A stretch of DNA of 64,000 nucleotides, taken from positions 434,001-498,000 of the forward strand of contig CAWIBS010000032.1 in assembly GCA_963834365.1 (NCBI GenBank). The letters are read 5' to 3'. A program made the position numbers and the translations under genes. A model generated the notes under the pieces. It did no database searches. It was not told the origin of the DNA and worked only from the letters and a program-made list of their open reading frames with translations. Below, piece by piece: positions 29,302 through 39,161 of this stretch. Position 1 is the first letter of the stretch. The number at the start of each line of letters is the position of its first letter. Source of the DNA: CAWJAP01 sp963834365. Its GTDB lineage: Bacteria; Acidobacteriota; Vicinamibacteria; Vicinamibacterales; Vicinamibacteraceae.

Positions 29302-29575
29302 GTCAGGCGTCAGGCACAGGGATCAGGGATCGGGTCAGGGACCAGCGACGAACGACCAGCGACCAATGCCCCCCGGACCGAAGGACGAACGACAGTGAAG
29401 AACTGAGCCCAATGCACGCCGGACCTAAAGGTCCGGTCTACAGTGCAGGCCCGGCAAAGGTCCGGCCTACCGGTGAGGCCGCGGCAGACGGTAGGGCGGC
29501 AGCCGCAGACCGCAGACCGAAGACCGAAGACCGGAGACCAAAGACCAAAGACCGAAGACCAGAGACCAGGTCCCT
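29302..29575. repeat. Repeat-filled spacer with element R2 copy 2
   Basis: No gene. It holds GGGATCA and GCGACCA words, then element R2 (29396-29500, the same order as at 6474-6564), then GACCAAA and GACCGAA heptamers (about 29515-29570) reaching the stop of the kinase-BRCT gene. Confidence 0.85.
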
Positions 29576-30785
29576 TCACCGTCGGACCTTCGCACGCGCT
29601 TTGGGCGCGTTCCGTCCCGCGGCCGCGCCGGCGGTGACGAGACGCCAGAACTGCGCCTCCCCGAGCAGCGTGATGCGGTGCCCCTTCTCGCGAAGCCGCT
29701 TGATCTCCATCAGCTTGAGGCCCCCGTCCCGGCCGGCGGCCTGCAGCGGGTTCGGACGCCCGCGCACGACGACGGTGGTGTGCGACGAGGGACCATGATG
29801 CACGACGGCGCCGGCCTTCTTCGCCGCCAGCGCGGCCTCCTTGCGGGGCCGGCTCAGGATGCCCGTGAATGCGAGATGCACGCCCCGCAGCGATCGCATC
29901 ACACCCCGCAATCAGACGGGCGGGCGGCCTGCGCAGGGCCTCGATCATCTCGTCGGCGCTCTCGTAGCGCTTCCGGCGCTCCCCGATGCAGCGGTACACG
30001 ATCTCCTTGAGGTCGTCGCTGCAGCCGAGGCCCCGGACTTCGGCCGGACGGATCCGGGCCCGCGCATCTCCCTTCACCAGCATGCCGAGCAGCTGGCCGA
30101 CCTGATACACATCGTCGCGCGCCTGCCACTTCGGCGCGGTGCTCGCCAGGATGTCGCTCGGGACCATCGACGCGTTCAGCGTCCCGGCGGTGATCCCGCG
30201 ATGGTCGCTCTGTTGCCGGACGATGCCGAAGTCGCCGAGCTTGAGGCGGCGGTTGTCGCAGACGAAGACGTTCATCGGCGTCAGGTCCCTGTGCAGCAGC
30301 TGACCGCGGTGCAGCTTGCGCAGGACCTCGAGGATGCCGGCGATCTCGCGCCGCGCCGTCGCTTCCGCCCATCCCTTGCCGGCGCGCTGGAGGTACGCGT
30401 TCAGATCACCGTGGCACGCGTACTCGATCGCGAGATAGTAGAGCACCTGTCCATCGGGCCGCATCAGCGGGAACCGATCGTAGACGCGGATGGCGCGCGG
30501 GTGGCGGTCCAGCAACTGCCCGAAGTAAGCCTCGCGCAGCCAGCCGTCGATGCGTGCGCTCACCTTGATGCAGACCGTCTCGGGCACGACCGCCGACGAC
30601 CCGCGGCGGATGGCCAGATAGACCTGGCCGAAGCCGCCCGCGCCGAGCAGCCGCTCGATGCGGTACTGCAGCCGCGTTTCCGGGCTGACGATGACCTGTG
30701 ACGGGACGAGCAGCGTCTCCTTCGATCGTGCGGGGAGGTAGTTCGACGTCGTCTCCCGGGTCGTCGCGGACGTGTGGGTCGGCAT
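29576..30785 (-). CDS. Ser/Thr protein kinase fused to a BRCT domain, frameshifted
   Basis: About 403 residues when joined. The N-terminal kinase has all core motifs: LLGAGGFGQVYLA (Gly loop), VCIKVS (Lys), LLHRDLTPMNVFVCDN (catalytic loop) and LKLGDFGIV. After EMIEALRRPPARLIAG comes a BRCT domain: LRGVHLAFTGILSRPRKEAA, LAAKKAGAVVH, HTTVVVRGRPNP, ending HRITLLGEAQFWRLV. The frame shifts between them near 29908, where the coding strand has four G and three restore the fusion. BRCT domains bind phosphopeptides or DNA ends, so a kinase that carries one is unusual in bacteria. There is no membrane segment, so it acts in the cytoplasm. Confidence 0.82.
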
Positions 30786-30812
30786 TGCGGCTGGCGGTGA
30801 TTGACCGACGGC

Positions 30813-31955
30813 TCACGCGGCGCCGGAGCCCGTGGGCGCGACACTCACCCGCTGCGCCTTCTGCTCGGAGACGAGGGCGAGCTCCATCGCCAGAAACACA
30901 TGGGCCTGCGGCATCGACGACTCTGTCCGGTTGAGCACATCGTCCACGAGGCGCTCGCCGTAGGGGAGTGCAACCTTGGTGCAGTCGATGTAGCGGGTGT
31001 CCTTCTTGTCCACGAGGAACAGGTGACTGCCGCCCGGTCGGCCGCCGATGTCCACGTTCTTGCGGATTTCGATGAAACCTTCCGTCCCGAGAATCGTCAG
31101 CCGCCCGTCGCCCCAGGTTGCCAGGCCATCGGGCGTGAACCAGTCCACGCGCACGTAGCCGAGCCCTTTGTCACCGCGGACCATGGCGTCGCCGAAGTCG
31201 TCGAGGCCGGGATGCTGCGGGTGGTGCACGTTGCCGGTCTGCGCCGCGACCACCTCCGCCTTCGTCGATCCCGTGAAGAACAGGAATTGATCGAACTGGT
31301 GCGATCCGATGTCGCAGATGATGCCGCCATAGCGCCCGCGATCGAAGAACCACGCCGCACGGCTTTTCGGGTTCAAGCGATGCGGGCCGAGACCGATCGT
31401 CTGGATCACCCGGCCGATCGCGCCGGCGCCGACCAGCTCCCCGGCGCGGATCGTCGCCCGGTTCTCGTGGCGCTCGCTGTAGAGGATGGAATAGATGCGC
31501 TTCGTCTCGGCCTGGACGCGGCGCACCTCGGCCAGTTGCGCGAGCGTCGTCATGCCCGGCTTGTCGGACATGAAGTCCTTGCCGTGGCGCATGACGTCGA
31601 TGCCGAGCGCAGCGCGCTCGTTCGGGATCGCCGCGCTCACGACGAGCTTCACGGTGTCGTCCTCGAGGATCTCGCGCTCGGATTGCGCGAGCCTGGCCTG
31701 CGGGAACCGCTTGGCGAATGCGGCCGCGAGGTCCGCTTCCTTCGCGTAGAAGGACACGAGCTCGCCGCCGCCGCGGATGACCGCCTCACACTGCCCGGTG
31801 ATGTGGCCGTGGTTGAGACCGATGGCTGCAAAGCGGAGGCGCGGCGCGCGTGCGGCGCCGGCTGGCCCCTGCGCGTCGGCGCGCGAGGCCCACGCCGTCG
31901 CACCCGTGGCCAGCGACGCCTCGAGGAATGCGCGTCGGTTCGTGCGGATGGTCAT
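30813..31955 (-). CDS. Tat-exported Gfo/Idh/MocA-family oxidoreductase
   Basis: A 380-residue NAD(P)-dependent oxidoreductase with a twin-arginine signal (TNRRAFLEASLATGATAWAS). The Rossmann part begins RLRFAAIGLNHGHITGQCEA; the DKPGMTT segment stands where the catalytic EKP is usual. The C-terminal domain contains GRYGGIICDIGSHQFDQFLF. Exported members act on sugars or cyclitols in the periplasm with a tightly held cofactor. The helicase gene follows upstream on the same strand about 100 bases away, without a functional link. Confidence 0.85.
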   Translation of the reverse strand: MTIRTNRRAFLEASLATGATAWASRADAQGPAGAARAPRLRFAAIGLNHGHITGQCEAVIRGGGELVSFYAKEADLAAAFAKRFPQARLAQSEREILEDDTVKLVVSAAIPNERAALGIDVMRHGKDFMSDKPGMTTLAQLAEVRRVQAETKRIYSILYSERHENRATIRAGELVGAGAIGRVIQTIGLGPHRLNPKSRAAWFFDRGRYGGIICDIGSHQFDQFLFFTGSTKAEVVAAQTGNVHHPQHPGLDDFGDAMVRGDKGLGYVRVDWFTPDGLATWGDGRLTILGTEGFIEIRKNVDIGGRPGGSHLFLVDKKDTRYIDCTKVALPYGERLVDDVLNRTESSMPQAHVFLAMELALVSEQKAQRVSVAPTGSGAA

Positions 31956-32055
31956 GATGTGCTTCCCCGGGAGCGAACAGGGTAGCCGATGTGCCGCCCC
32001 TGCTGAAGCCTGCGCGACCGGCGCCACCGGTCTCGACTCGAGGCACGCGAGAGCG

Positions 32056-33411
32056 TCAGCGTGGGCGGGGCGGACCTCGACGATGGCTGCGGCCGGGGGG
32101 GCCGCCGCCGCGAACGCCGTGGGCGCGTCCGTCGGGCGCCGGCCGGCTCCGGGGGCTGGCCTGTCCGGCGCCGTGCGTGGCACGGCGTTCGGCGTTGGCG
32201 CGCGCCCGCGCCCGCTCTTCGGCTTTCCTCGCCCGGATGGCGGCGATCCGTTCGGCCAGCGGCACCTCGAAGCGACCCTCGGGCTTCGCACGATAGTCGA
32301 AGTCGGGCACCGTGACCCGCGGCAGGCGCTTGCCGATCGCCCGCTCGATTGCCCGCAGGTCGTTTTCCTCTTCCGGAGCGACGAAGGTGAACGCGTCGCC
32401 CGTGAGCTCGGCGCGCGCGGTCCGTCCGACGCGATGGATGTAGTCGTCCGGCACCACCGGCACGTCGAAATTGACGACGTGGCCGAGGGCCTCGACGTCG
32501 ATGCCGCGCGCGGCGATGTCGGTCGCCACCAGCACCCGGTATTTCCCCTGCTTGAAGCCCTCGAGGGCTTCGGTGCGCTGGGGCTGCGACCGGTTGCCAT
32601 GGATGCGTGCCGCCTCGACCTTCTGCCGGACCAGGTAGTCGGCGAGGCGGTTCGCCCGATGCTTCGTCCGCGTGAACACCAGGGCTTCCTGCATCAGCCC
32701 GCGCGTCAGCAGCGCCATCAGGAGCGCCGGCTTCAGCTCCTGGGACACAGGGTAGATGGCCTGGGTGATGCCGACGGCCGGTGCCGCCTGCCGTGCCAGG
32801 TTGAAGGTCACCGGGTCGTTCAGCATCTCGTGCGCCAGCGTCGCGATCGGCGCGGGCATCGTCGCGCTGAAGAACAGCGTCTGCCGTCGCGGCGGCAGGT
32901 GCCGCAGAATCTTCCGGATCTCCGGCAGGAACCCCATGTCCAGCATGCGATCGGCTTCGTCCAGCACCAGATGCTCGAGCCCGGCCAGCTTCGCGTACGC
33001 CGATCGGAAGTGATCGAGCAGACGCCCCGGCGTGGCGACGATCACGTCGGCGCCGCTCCGGAACGCATGCTCCTGGGGCCCCATGCCGACGCCGCCGAAG
33101 ACCGCGGCCGCCGTGATCGGCGTGTGGACCGCGAGATCGTTCAGATCGGCCAGGATCTGCGCCGCCAGCTCGCGCGTCGGCGTCAGGACGAGCGCCCGCG
33201 TCGTGCCACGCGGACGCCCCATCAGCCGGTGCAGGATCGGCAACAGGAATGCGGCCGTCTTGCCGCTGCCCGTGGTGGCGCAGGCGAGGACGTCCCGGCC
33301 CGCCATGGCCGGCGGGATGGCGTCGGCCTGGATCGGGGTCGGCCGCGGAAAACCGAGCTCCTTGAGGCCGCGGAGCAGGTCGGTGTGGAGCTTCAGGGTG
33401 CTGAAAGGCAA
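32056..33411 (-). CDS. rhlE: DEAD-box RNA helicase, RhlE type
   Basis: About 451 residues with all DEAD-box motifs: GFPRPTPIQADAIP (Q motif), ATTGSGKTAAF, PTRELAAQ, ATPGRLLDH, VLDEADRMLD, FFSATMP, ATDIAARGIDV and HRVGRTARA. The C-terminal basic Arg/Gly/Pro tail is typical of RhlE, which remodels rRNA and mRNA. The best start is a TTG at 33411 giving MPFSTLKLHTDLLRGLKELG, the usual RhlE beginning. The longer upstream frame would run into the divergent peptidase gene. Confidence 0.85.
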   Translation of the reverse strand: MPFSTLKLHTDLLRGLKELGFPRPTPIQADAIPPAMAGRDVLACATTGSGKTAAFLLPILHRLMGRPRGTTRALVLTPTRELAAQILADLNDLAVHTPITAAAVFGGVGMGPQEHAFRSGADVIVATPGRLLDHFRSAYAKLAGLEHLVLDEADRMLDMGFLPEIRKILRHLPPRRQTLFFSATMPAPIATLAHEMLNDPVTFNLARQAAPAVGITQAIYPVSQELKPALLMALLTRGLMQEALVFTRTKHRANRLADYLVRQKVEAARIHGNRSQPQRTEALEGFKQGKYRVLVATDIAARGIDVEALGHVVNFDVPVVPDDYIHRVGRTARAELTGDAFTFVAPEEENDLRAIERAIGKRLPRVTVPDFDYRAKPEGRFEVPLAERIAAIRARKAEERARARANAERRATHGAGQASPRSRPAPDGRAHGVRGGGPPGRSHRRGPPRPR

Positions 33412-33499
33412 GGATAGGTCCGGAACAAGCGCGGGGTCGCGCCCAACCGCCAGATGGTATCCCACTGCGCTACGATGTGCGCCGACGCAGGGAGTCGCC

Positions 33500-35600
<2,101 letters not shown>

Positions 35601-35643
35601 CCCCGCGTATCTTCGTACTCGTACTTCGGTTCGTACTTCGGAG

Positions 35644-36888
35644 TTAGCCCTTGTAGCTGACACGCCAAATCTTGCCGGCGCCGTCGTCGGTGACGAGCAG
35701 CGAGCCGTCCTTCATCACGGCGAGTCCCACGGGCCGGCCCCACACCTCCGGCTTGTCCTCGCCCAGCATCCAGCCGGACACGAAGTCCTCGTAGCCGCCG
35801 CTGGCCGTGCCCTTCGTGAACGGCAGGAACACGACCTTGTAGCCGGTCCGGCGGCTGCGGTTCGACGAGCCGCGCAGCGCCGCGAACGCACCGCCGCGGT
35901 ACTTCGCCGGGAACACCTCCCGGTCATAGAAGACCAGGCCCATGATCGCGGAATGCGCCTGAATCAGCACGTCGGGCGTCACGGCCGTCTTCACGAGATC
36001 CGGACGCTCGCCCTTGCGACGCGGTTCCTCGTGCTGGCCGGCATAGGCGTAGGGCCAGCCGTAGAACGCGCCTTGCTTCAGGCGCGTGACGTAGTCGGGC
36101 ACGACGTCGTCTCCCAGGCCGTCGCGCTCCTGCACCGCGACCCAGGGCTCCTGCGTCTGCGGATGGAAATCCAGCCCGATCGGGTTGCGCACGCCGGTCG
36201 CGACGACCTCGCGGCCCGTTCCGTCGGCCTTGAAGCGGAGCACCGTCGCACGCAGCGGATCACTCTCGATCTCGATGTCCGATGACGAGCCGACGGTGAC
36301 GTAGAGCGATCCGTCGCGGGCAATCCGCAGGTTGCGGGTCCAGTGACCCTTCGGCGCGTTGGGCAGGTCGGCGATCTTCTCACCGGCGCCGGCGGCTTTG
36401 GTCTGCCCGGCCTCGTACGCGAAGCGCAGCACCGCATCCGTGTTCGCGACGTAGAACGCCTTGTCCGCGAAGGCCATGCCGAATGGCTGCTTGAGCCCGG
36501 TCGCGAACTCCGATCGCTCGTTCTCTTCGATGACCTGGTTGCGGTTCGCGTCCTGCAGGACGTAGACGCTGCCGACCGTCGAATCCGACACGAACACGTC
36601 GCCGTTCGGCGCTTCGACCGCCCAGCGTGGACGCTTGAAGCCCTCGGCGAAGGTGGCGATCGTGAAGCCGGGCGGCAGCGTGAGCATCGCGCCATCCGGT
36701 TTGGGGACGACCTTGGCCGGGTTCGGCCCGGAGGAGCCCGGGGCCGGCAGATCGGCGGCCTTGATGTGATACGTGGCGAGCGCCTGCGGATCGGGCGTGA
36801 TGGACGCGCGCCGCGCGGCCTCGACCGCGGCCAGTCCGCCGGCAATCGCGAGCAGGCCCGCGACGCTCCAGAGGTGTCGAGTGCTCAT
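35644..36888 (-). CDS. Sorbosone/glucose dehydrogenase-type beta-propeller protein
   Basis: A 414-residue exported protein of the PQQ-dependent sugar dehydrogenase fold. Marks are LPPGFTIATFAEGFKRPRWA, NGDVFVSDSTVGSVYVLQD, GHWTRNLRIARDGSLYVTVG, GVRNPIGLDFHPQTQEPW and the late GRPVGLAVMKDGSLLVTDD. Members oxidise sugars at the cell surface and pass electrons to cytochromes. AAGGAG sits 7 bases before the ATG at 36888, which I chose over two earlier ATGs. It converges with the S9 peptidase gene; the spacer holds CGTACTTCG words. Confidence 0.85.
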   Translation of the reverse strand: MSTRHLWSVAGLLAIAGGLAAVEAARRASITPDPQALATYHIKAADLPAPGSSGPNPAKVVPKPDGAMLTLPPGFTIATFAEGFKRPRWAVEAPNGDVFVSDSTVGSVYVLQDANRNQVIEENERSEFATGLKQPFGMAFADKAFYVANTDAVLRFAYEAGQTKAAGAGEKIADLPNAPKGHWTRNLRIARDGSLYVTVGSSSDIEIESDPLRATVLRFKADGTGREVVATGVRNPIGLDFHPQTQEPWVAVQERDGLGDDVVPDYVTRLKQGAFYGWPYAYAGQHEEPRRKGERPDLVKTAVTPDVLIQAHSAIMGLVFYDREVFPAKYRGGAFAALRGSSNRSRRTGYKVVFLPFTKGTASGGYEDFVSGWMLGEDKPEVWGRPVGLAVMKDGSLLVTDDGAGKIWRVSYKG

Positions 36889-36941
36889 GCGCATGCTCCT
36901 TGTGCGAGGCCCTATCATAGACGCAACGTCCTCCTTCCAGA

Positions 36942-37541
36942 GTGCCCATGCTCTCCACGCTCCTGAGGCGCACGCACATGTACGCGGCGCTGTTTCTCTT
37001 CCCGTGGATGCTGATGTACGGGCTCAGCACGCTGGCGATGAATCACCGCGCGTCATTCGCCAGCGCGTACGGTCCCGGGCCGGTGCCGTTCGAACGCGAA
37101 CGCGAGCTCGTCTATGCAGGCCCCGTGTCCGGGGAGGCGGAGCCGCGCATGCTCGCGCGGCAGATCCTCGAATTCCTCGATCTCGAAGGCGCCCACGCCG
37201 TCTCGCGACGGCCCGACGGCGCCATCGTCATCACGCGTCACGACCTGACCACACCGAGACGCCTTACGTACTCGCCGATCGCGGGCCGGTTGCTCGTCGA
37301 GAAGATGCAGCACCGACCCAACGCCCTGCTCGAGCGCTTCCACCGCCGGCGGGGCTACACCACGGGATACGCGCTCGACACCGCGTGGGCCGTGTCGGTG
37401 GACCTCGTCATTGGCGCGATGGTCTTCTGGGCGCTGTCCGGGCTCTGGATGTGGTGGGAGATGAAGGTGACCCGCCGGCTCGGCGCGTGTGCCATTGCGA
37501 GCGGCCTGTGCCTCTTCGCCGCGTACCTGCGGCTGTTGTGA
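36942..37541 (+). CDS. PepSY-type two-helix membrane protein, copy A
   Basis: A 199-residue membrane protein: an N-terminal helix (MYAALFLFPWMLMYGLSTLA), a periplasmic loop of about 110 residues (with RRPDGAIVITRHDLTTPRRL and YSPIAGRLLVEKM), then two C-terminal helices (VSVDLVIGAMVFWALSGLWM, WWE, and GACAIASGLCLFAAYL). This is the plan of PepSY-associated membrane proteins, some of which carry electrons or assist siderophore reduction. The start is GTG at 36942 or ATG at 36948. The next gene is a diverged copy of it. Confidence 0.7.
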   Translation: MPMLSTLLRRTHMYAALFLFPWMLMYGLSTLAMNHRASFASAYGPGPVPFERERELVYAGPVSGEAEPRMLARQILEFLDLEGAHAVSRRPDGAIVITRHDLTTPRRLTYSPIAGRLLVEKMQHRPNALLERFHRRRGYTTGYALDTAWAVSVDLVIGAMVFWALSGLWMWWEMKVTRRLGACAIASGLCLFAAYLRLL

Positions 37542-37551
37542 GACCACGGTG

Positions 37552-38163
37552 ATGACCCTGGGACATCTCAACCGGCGGGTGCATCTCTACCTGGGGCTGG
37601 CGCTGCTGCCGTGGTTCCTGATGTACGGGATCTCGTCGATCCCGTTCGCGCACAGCGCGTTCTTCGACGAGCGCGATCGCGCGAAGGGACAACCCGACTG
37701 GACGCTGCGTTTCGAGCGGATCGTGGATGTCGAAGTTCCGGCGACCGATGAGCCCGCGGCGCTGCGGGATCTCGGCGCACGACTGCTTGCCGAGGCGCGT
37801 ATCGCCGGCACGGCCTTTGGGACCTATCGGCAAGCCCCGTCGCAGATCAACGTGTACTGGTCCTCGTTCTGGCACTCCACGCAGCTCGAGTACTTCGCGG
37901 ACGAGCGCCGGCTGCGTGTGAAGGATCGCCGCTTCCGCTGGGATCACTTCCTCACGGGGATGCACGCACGTGGCGGGTTCGAGCAGGACGGCTTCCTCCA
38001 GAACTCCTGGAGCGCCGTCGTGGATCTGGTGAGTCTCGGGATGATCGTCTGGGTCGGCTCCGGGCTGTATATGTGGTGGGGAATCCCGGCGCATCGCCGC
38101 TGGGGGTGGCTGGCGATCGCCGCAGGAACGGGGTCGTTTCTGCTGTTTGCCGTTCGTCTCTAG
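37552..38163 (+). CDS. PepSY-type two-helix membrane protein, copy B
   Basis: A 203-residue paralogue of the gene before it, with the same plan: LYLGLALLPWFLMYGISSIP, a periplasmic loop (INVYWSSFWHSTQLEYFADE), then VVDLVSLGMIVWVGSGLYMW and WLAIAAGTGSFLLFAV. His residues near the helix ends (HLYLGL, WDHFLTGMH) could bind haem, as in related ferric-reductase-like proteins; this is inference. The ATG at 37552 follows the upstream stop by 10 bases, so the two are one operon. Confidence 0.7.
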   Translation: MTLGHLNRRVHLYLGLALLPWFLMYGISSIPFAHSAFFDERDRAKGQPDWTLRFERIVDVEVPATDEPAALRDLGARLLAEARIAGTAFGTYRQAPSQINVYWSSFWHSTQLEYFADERRLRVKDRRFRWDHFLTGMHARGGFEQDGFLQNSWSAVVDLVSLGMIVWVGSGLYMWWGIPAHRRWGWLAIAAGTGSFLLFAVRL

Positions 38164-38166
38164 GTC

Positions 38167-38286
38167 CAGAGTTCACTTGTGTTGTGACTACGTGGCGCAG
38201 GCCTTTAGGCCTGCTCGGGCCCGCGTTGGCCGGGCTGAAGCCCGGCGCCACTTTCGCGGGCCTGCTGTCAACACAAGTGAACTCTG
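38167..38286. mobile_element. 120-bp MITE-like element R3 with perfect terminal inverted repeats
   Basis: Both ends carry CAGAGTTCACTTGTGTTG as perfect 18-bp inverted repeats (38167-38184 and 38269-38286). The inside holds two further palindromes, GCAGGCCTTTAGGCCTGC and GGCCGGGCTGAAGCCCGGC. No ORF. Related but incomplete copies lie at 15283-15377 and 63045-63127, and a single end at 41162-41179. It looks like a non-autonomous element; no transposase is in the window. Confidence 0.85.
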
Positions 38287-38309
38287 TGGTCCCGCCGGCC
38301 GCGCTCGTG

Positions 38310-38876
38310 TCAGTGACCGGCGTGTGATGACACCGTCGGCTCGCCGGTGTACTCGTCACACGAGACCCTCGGATTCCAGTCTGAGAACGTTCCCTTGGGG
38401 TTCTGCTTCCAGGCCCAGACGTGCAGCTCGTAGAACGCGTCGCCGCCGTAGCGGTTTGGACCGCTGACGTAGTGGAACAGCTGACCCCCGACGTGCGGTT
38501 GGCTCATGTTCGCGGCTTGCCAGGCCAGGTAGGGCGTCACGTACTCGACGGCGACGAGGCGCAGCCGCCCGTTCCGGGGCTCGTAGACCAGGACTTCCGG
38601 CTTTTCGAGCTCGAGCTCGCCATCGAAGAGCTCCGGCTTCGCGAAGTGGACGCCCATCGCGCCTTCCTCGGGCCCGCTCACACAGCCCCCGTTCTGGATG
38701 TAGCCGGCCTCGAGCGCTGCCTGGATGTCCTGGAAGCGGTCGGTCGCCCGGCGCACCATGTCGGCGACTGTTTGGCCGGACGAGTCCTCCACGCTTTCCG
38801 CGATAGCGACGGCTGTGGTTGTGGGAACCACAAGGCTTGCGGCCAGGCTCATCCAGATGACACGTGTCGCATTCAT
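38310..38876 (-). CDS. Secreted protein of unknown function
   Basis: A 188-residue exported protein (signal peptide about residues 1-27). The mature part has helix ADMVRRATDRFQDIQAALEA, then GYIQNGGCVSGPEEGAMGVH, then EPRNGRLRLVAVEYVTPYLA, a late GQLFHYVSGPNRYGGDAFYE, and HVWAWKQNPKGTFSDWNPRV with Cys near the end. Two Cys may form a disulfide. Proteins with this GCVSGPEEGAMGVHF pattern are widespread but unassigned as far as I know. An AGGAGG site precedes the ATG at 38876. Divergent from the winged-helix regulator. Confidence 0.65.
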   Translation of the reverse strand: MNATRVIWMSLAASLVVPTTTAVAIAESVEDSSGQTVADMVRRATDRFQDIQAALEAGYIQNGGCVSGPEEGAMGVHFAKPELFDGELELEKPEVLVYEPRNGRLRLVAVEYVTPYLAWQAANMSQPHVGGQLFHYVSGPNRYGGDAFYELHVWAWKQNPKGTFSDWNPRVSCDEYTGEPTVSSHAGH

Positions 38877-39004
38877 GATCGTTCCTCCTGATGAAACGAA
38901 CGGATGGGTCCGCGGTGCGCTCGCCGCCGTCGCGGAGGCCCTGTGCGCATGAAACGGTTCCGGCCGCGGATTGCACATTGTCCGGCGCTGTTTTCGCCAT
39001 GAAA

Positions 39005-39035
39005 CGCCAACTCCCGGCAGCGCCGGGAGTTGGCG
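39005..39035. promoter_or_regulatory. Perfect 14-bp hairpin in a divergent promoter region
   Basis: CGCCAACTCCCGGC, a three-base loop, then its exact complement, ending 126 bases before the regulator gene start. It could be an operator for the neighbouring winged-helix protein or a leader hairpin. The motif ATGAAACG also occurs three times here (38891, 38949, 38999). Confidence 0.5.
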
Positions 39036-39161
39036 GACGATGTTTTCTTCAACGTGGACGTGAGGGTCCTCGGCCGAGTTTGTCCAGATGCGCGGCCGAT
39101 CGCGTTAATGTGTCTGGAAACAGCCCCAGACGATTCAACCGCTCATCCGTGGTTCGGTACG

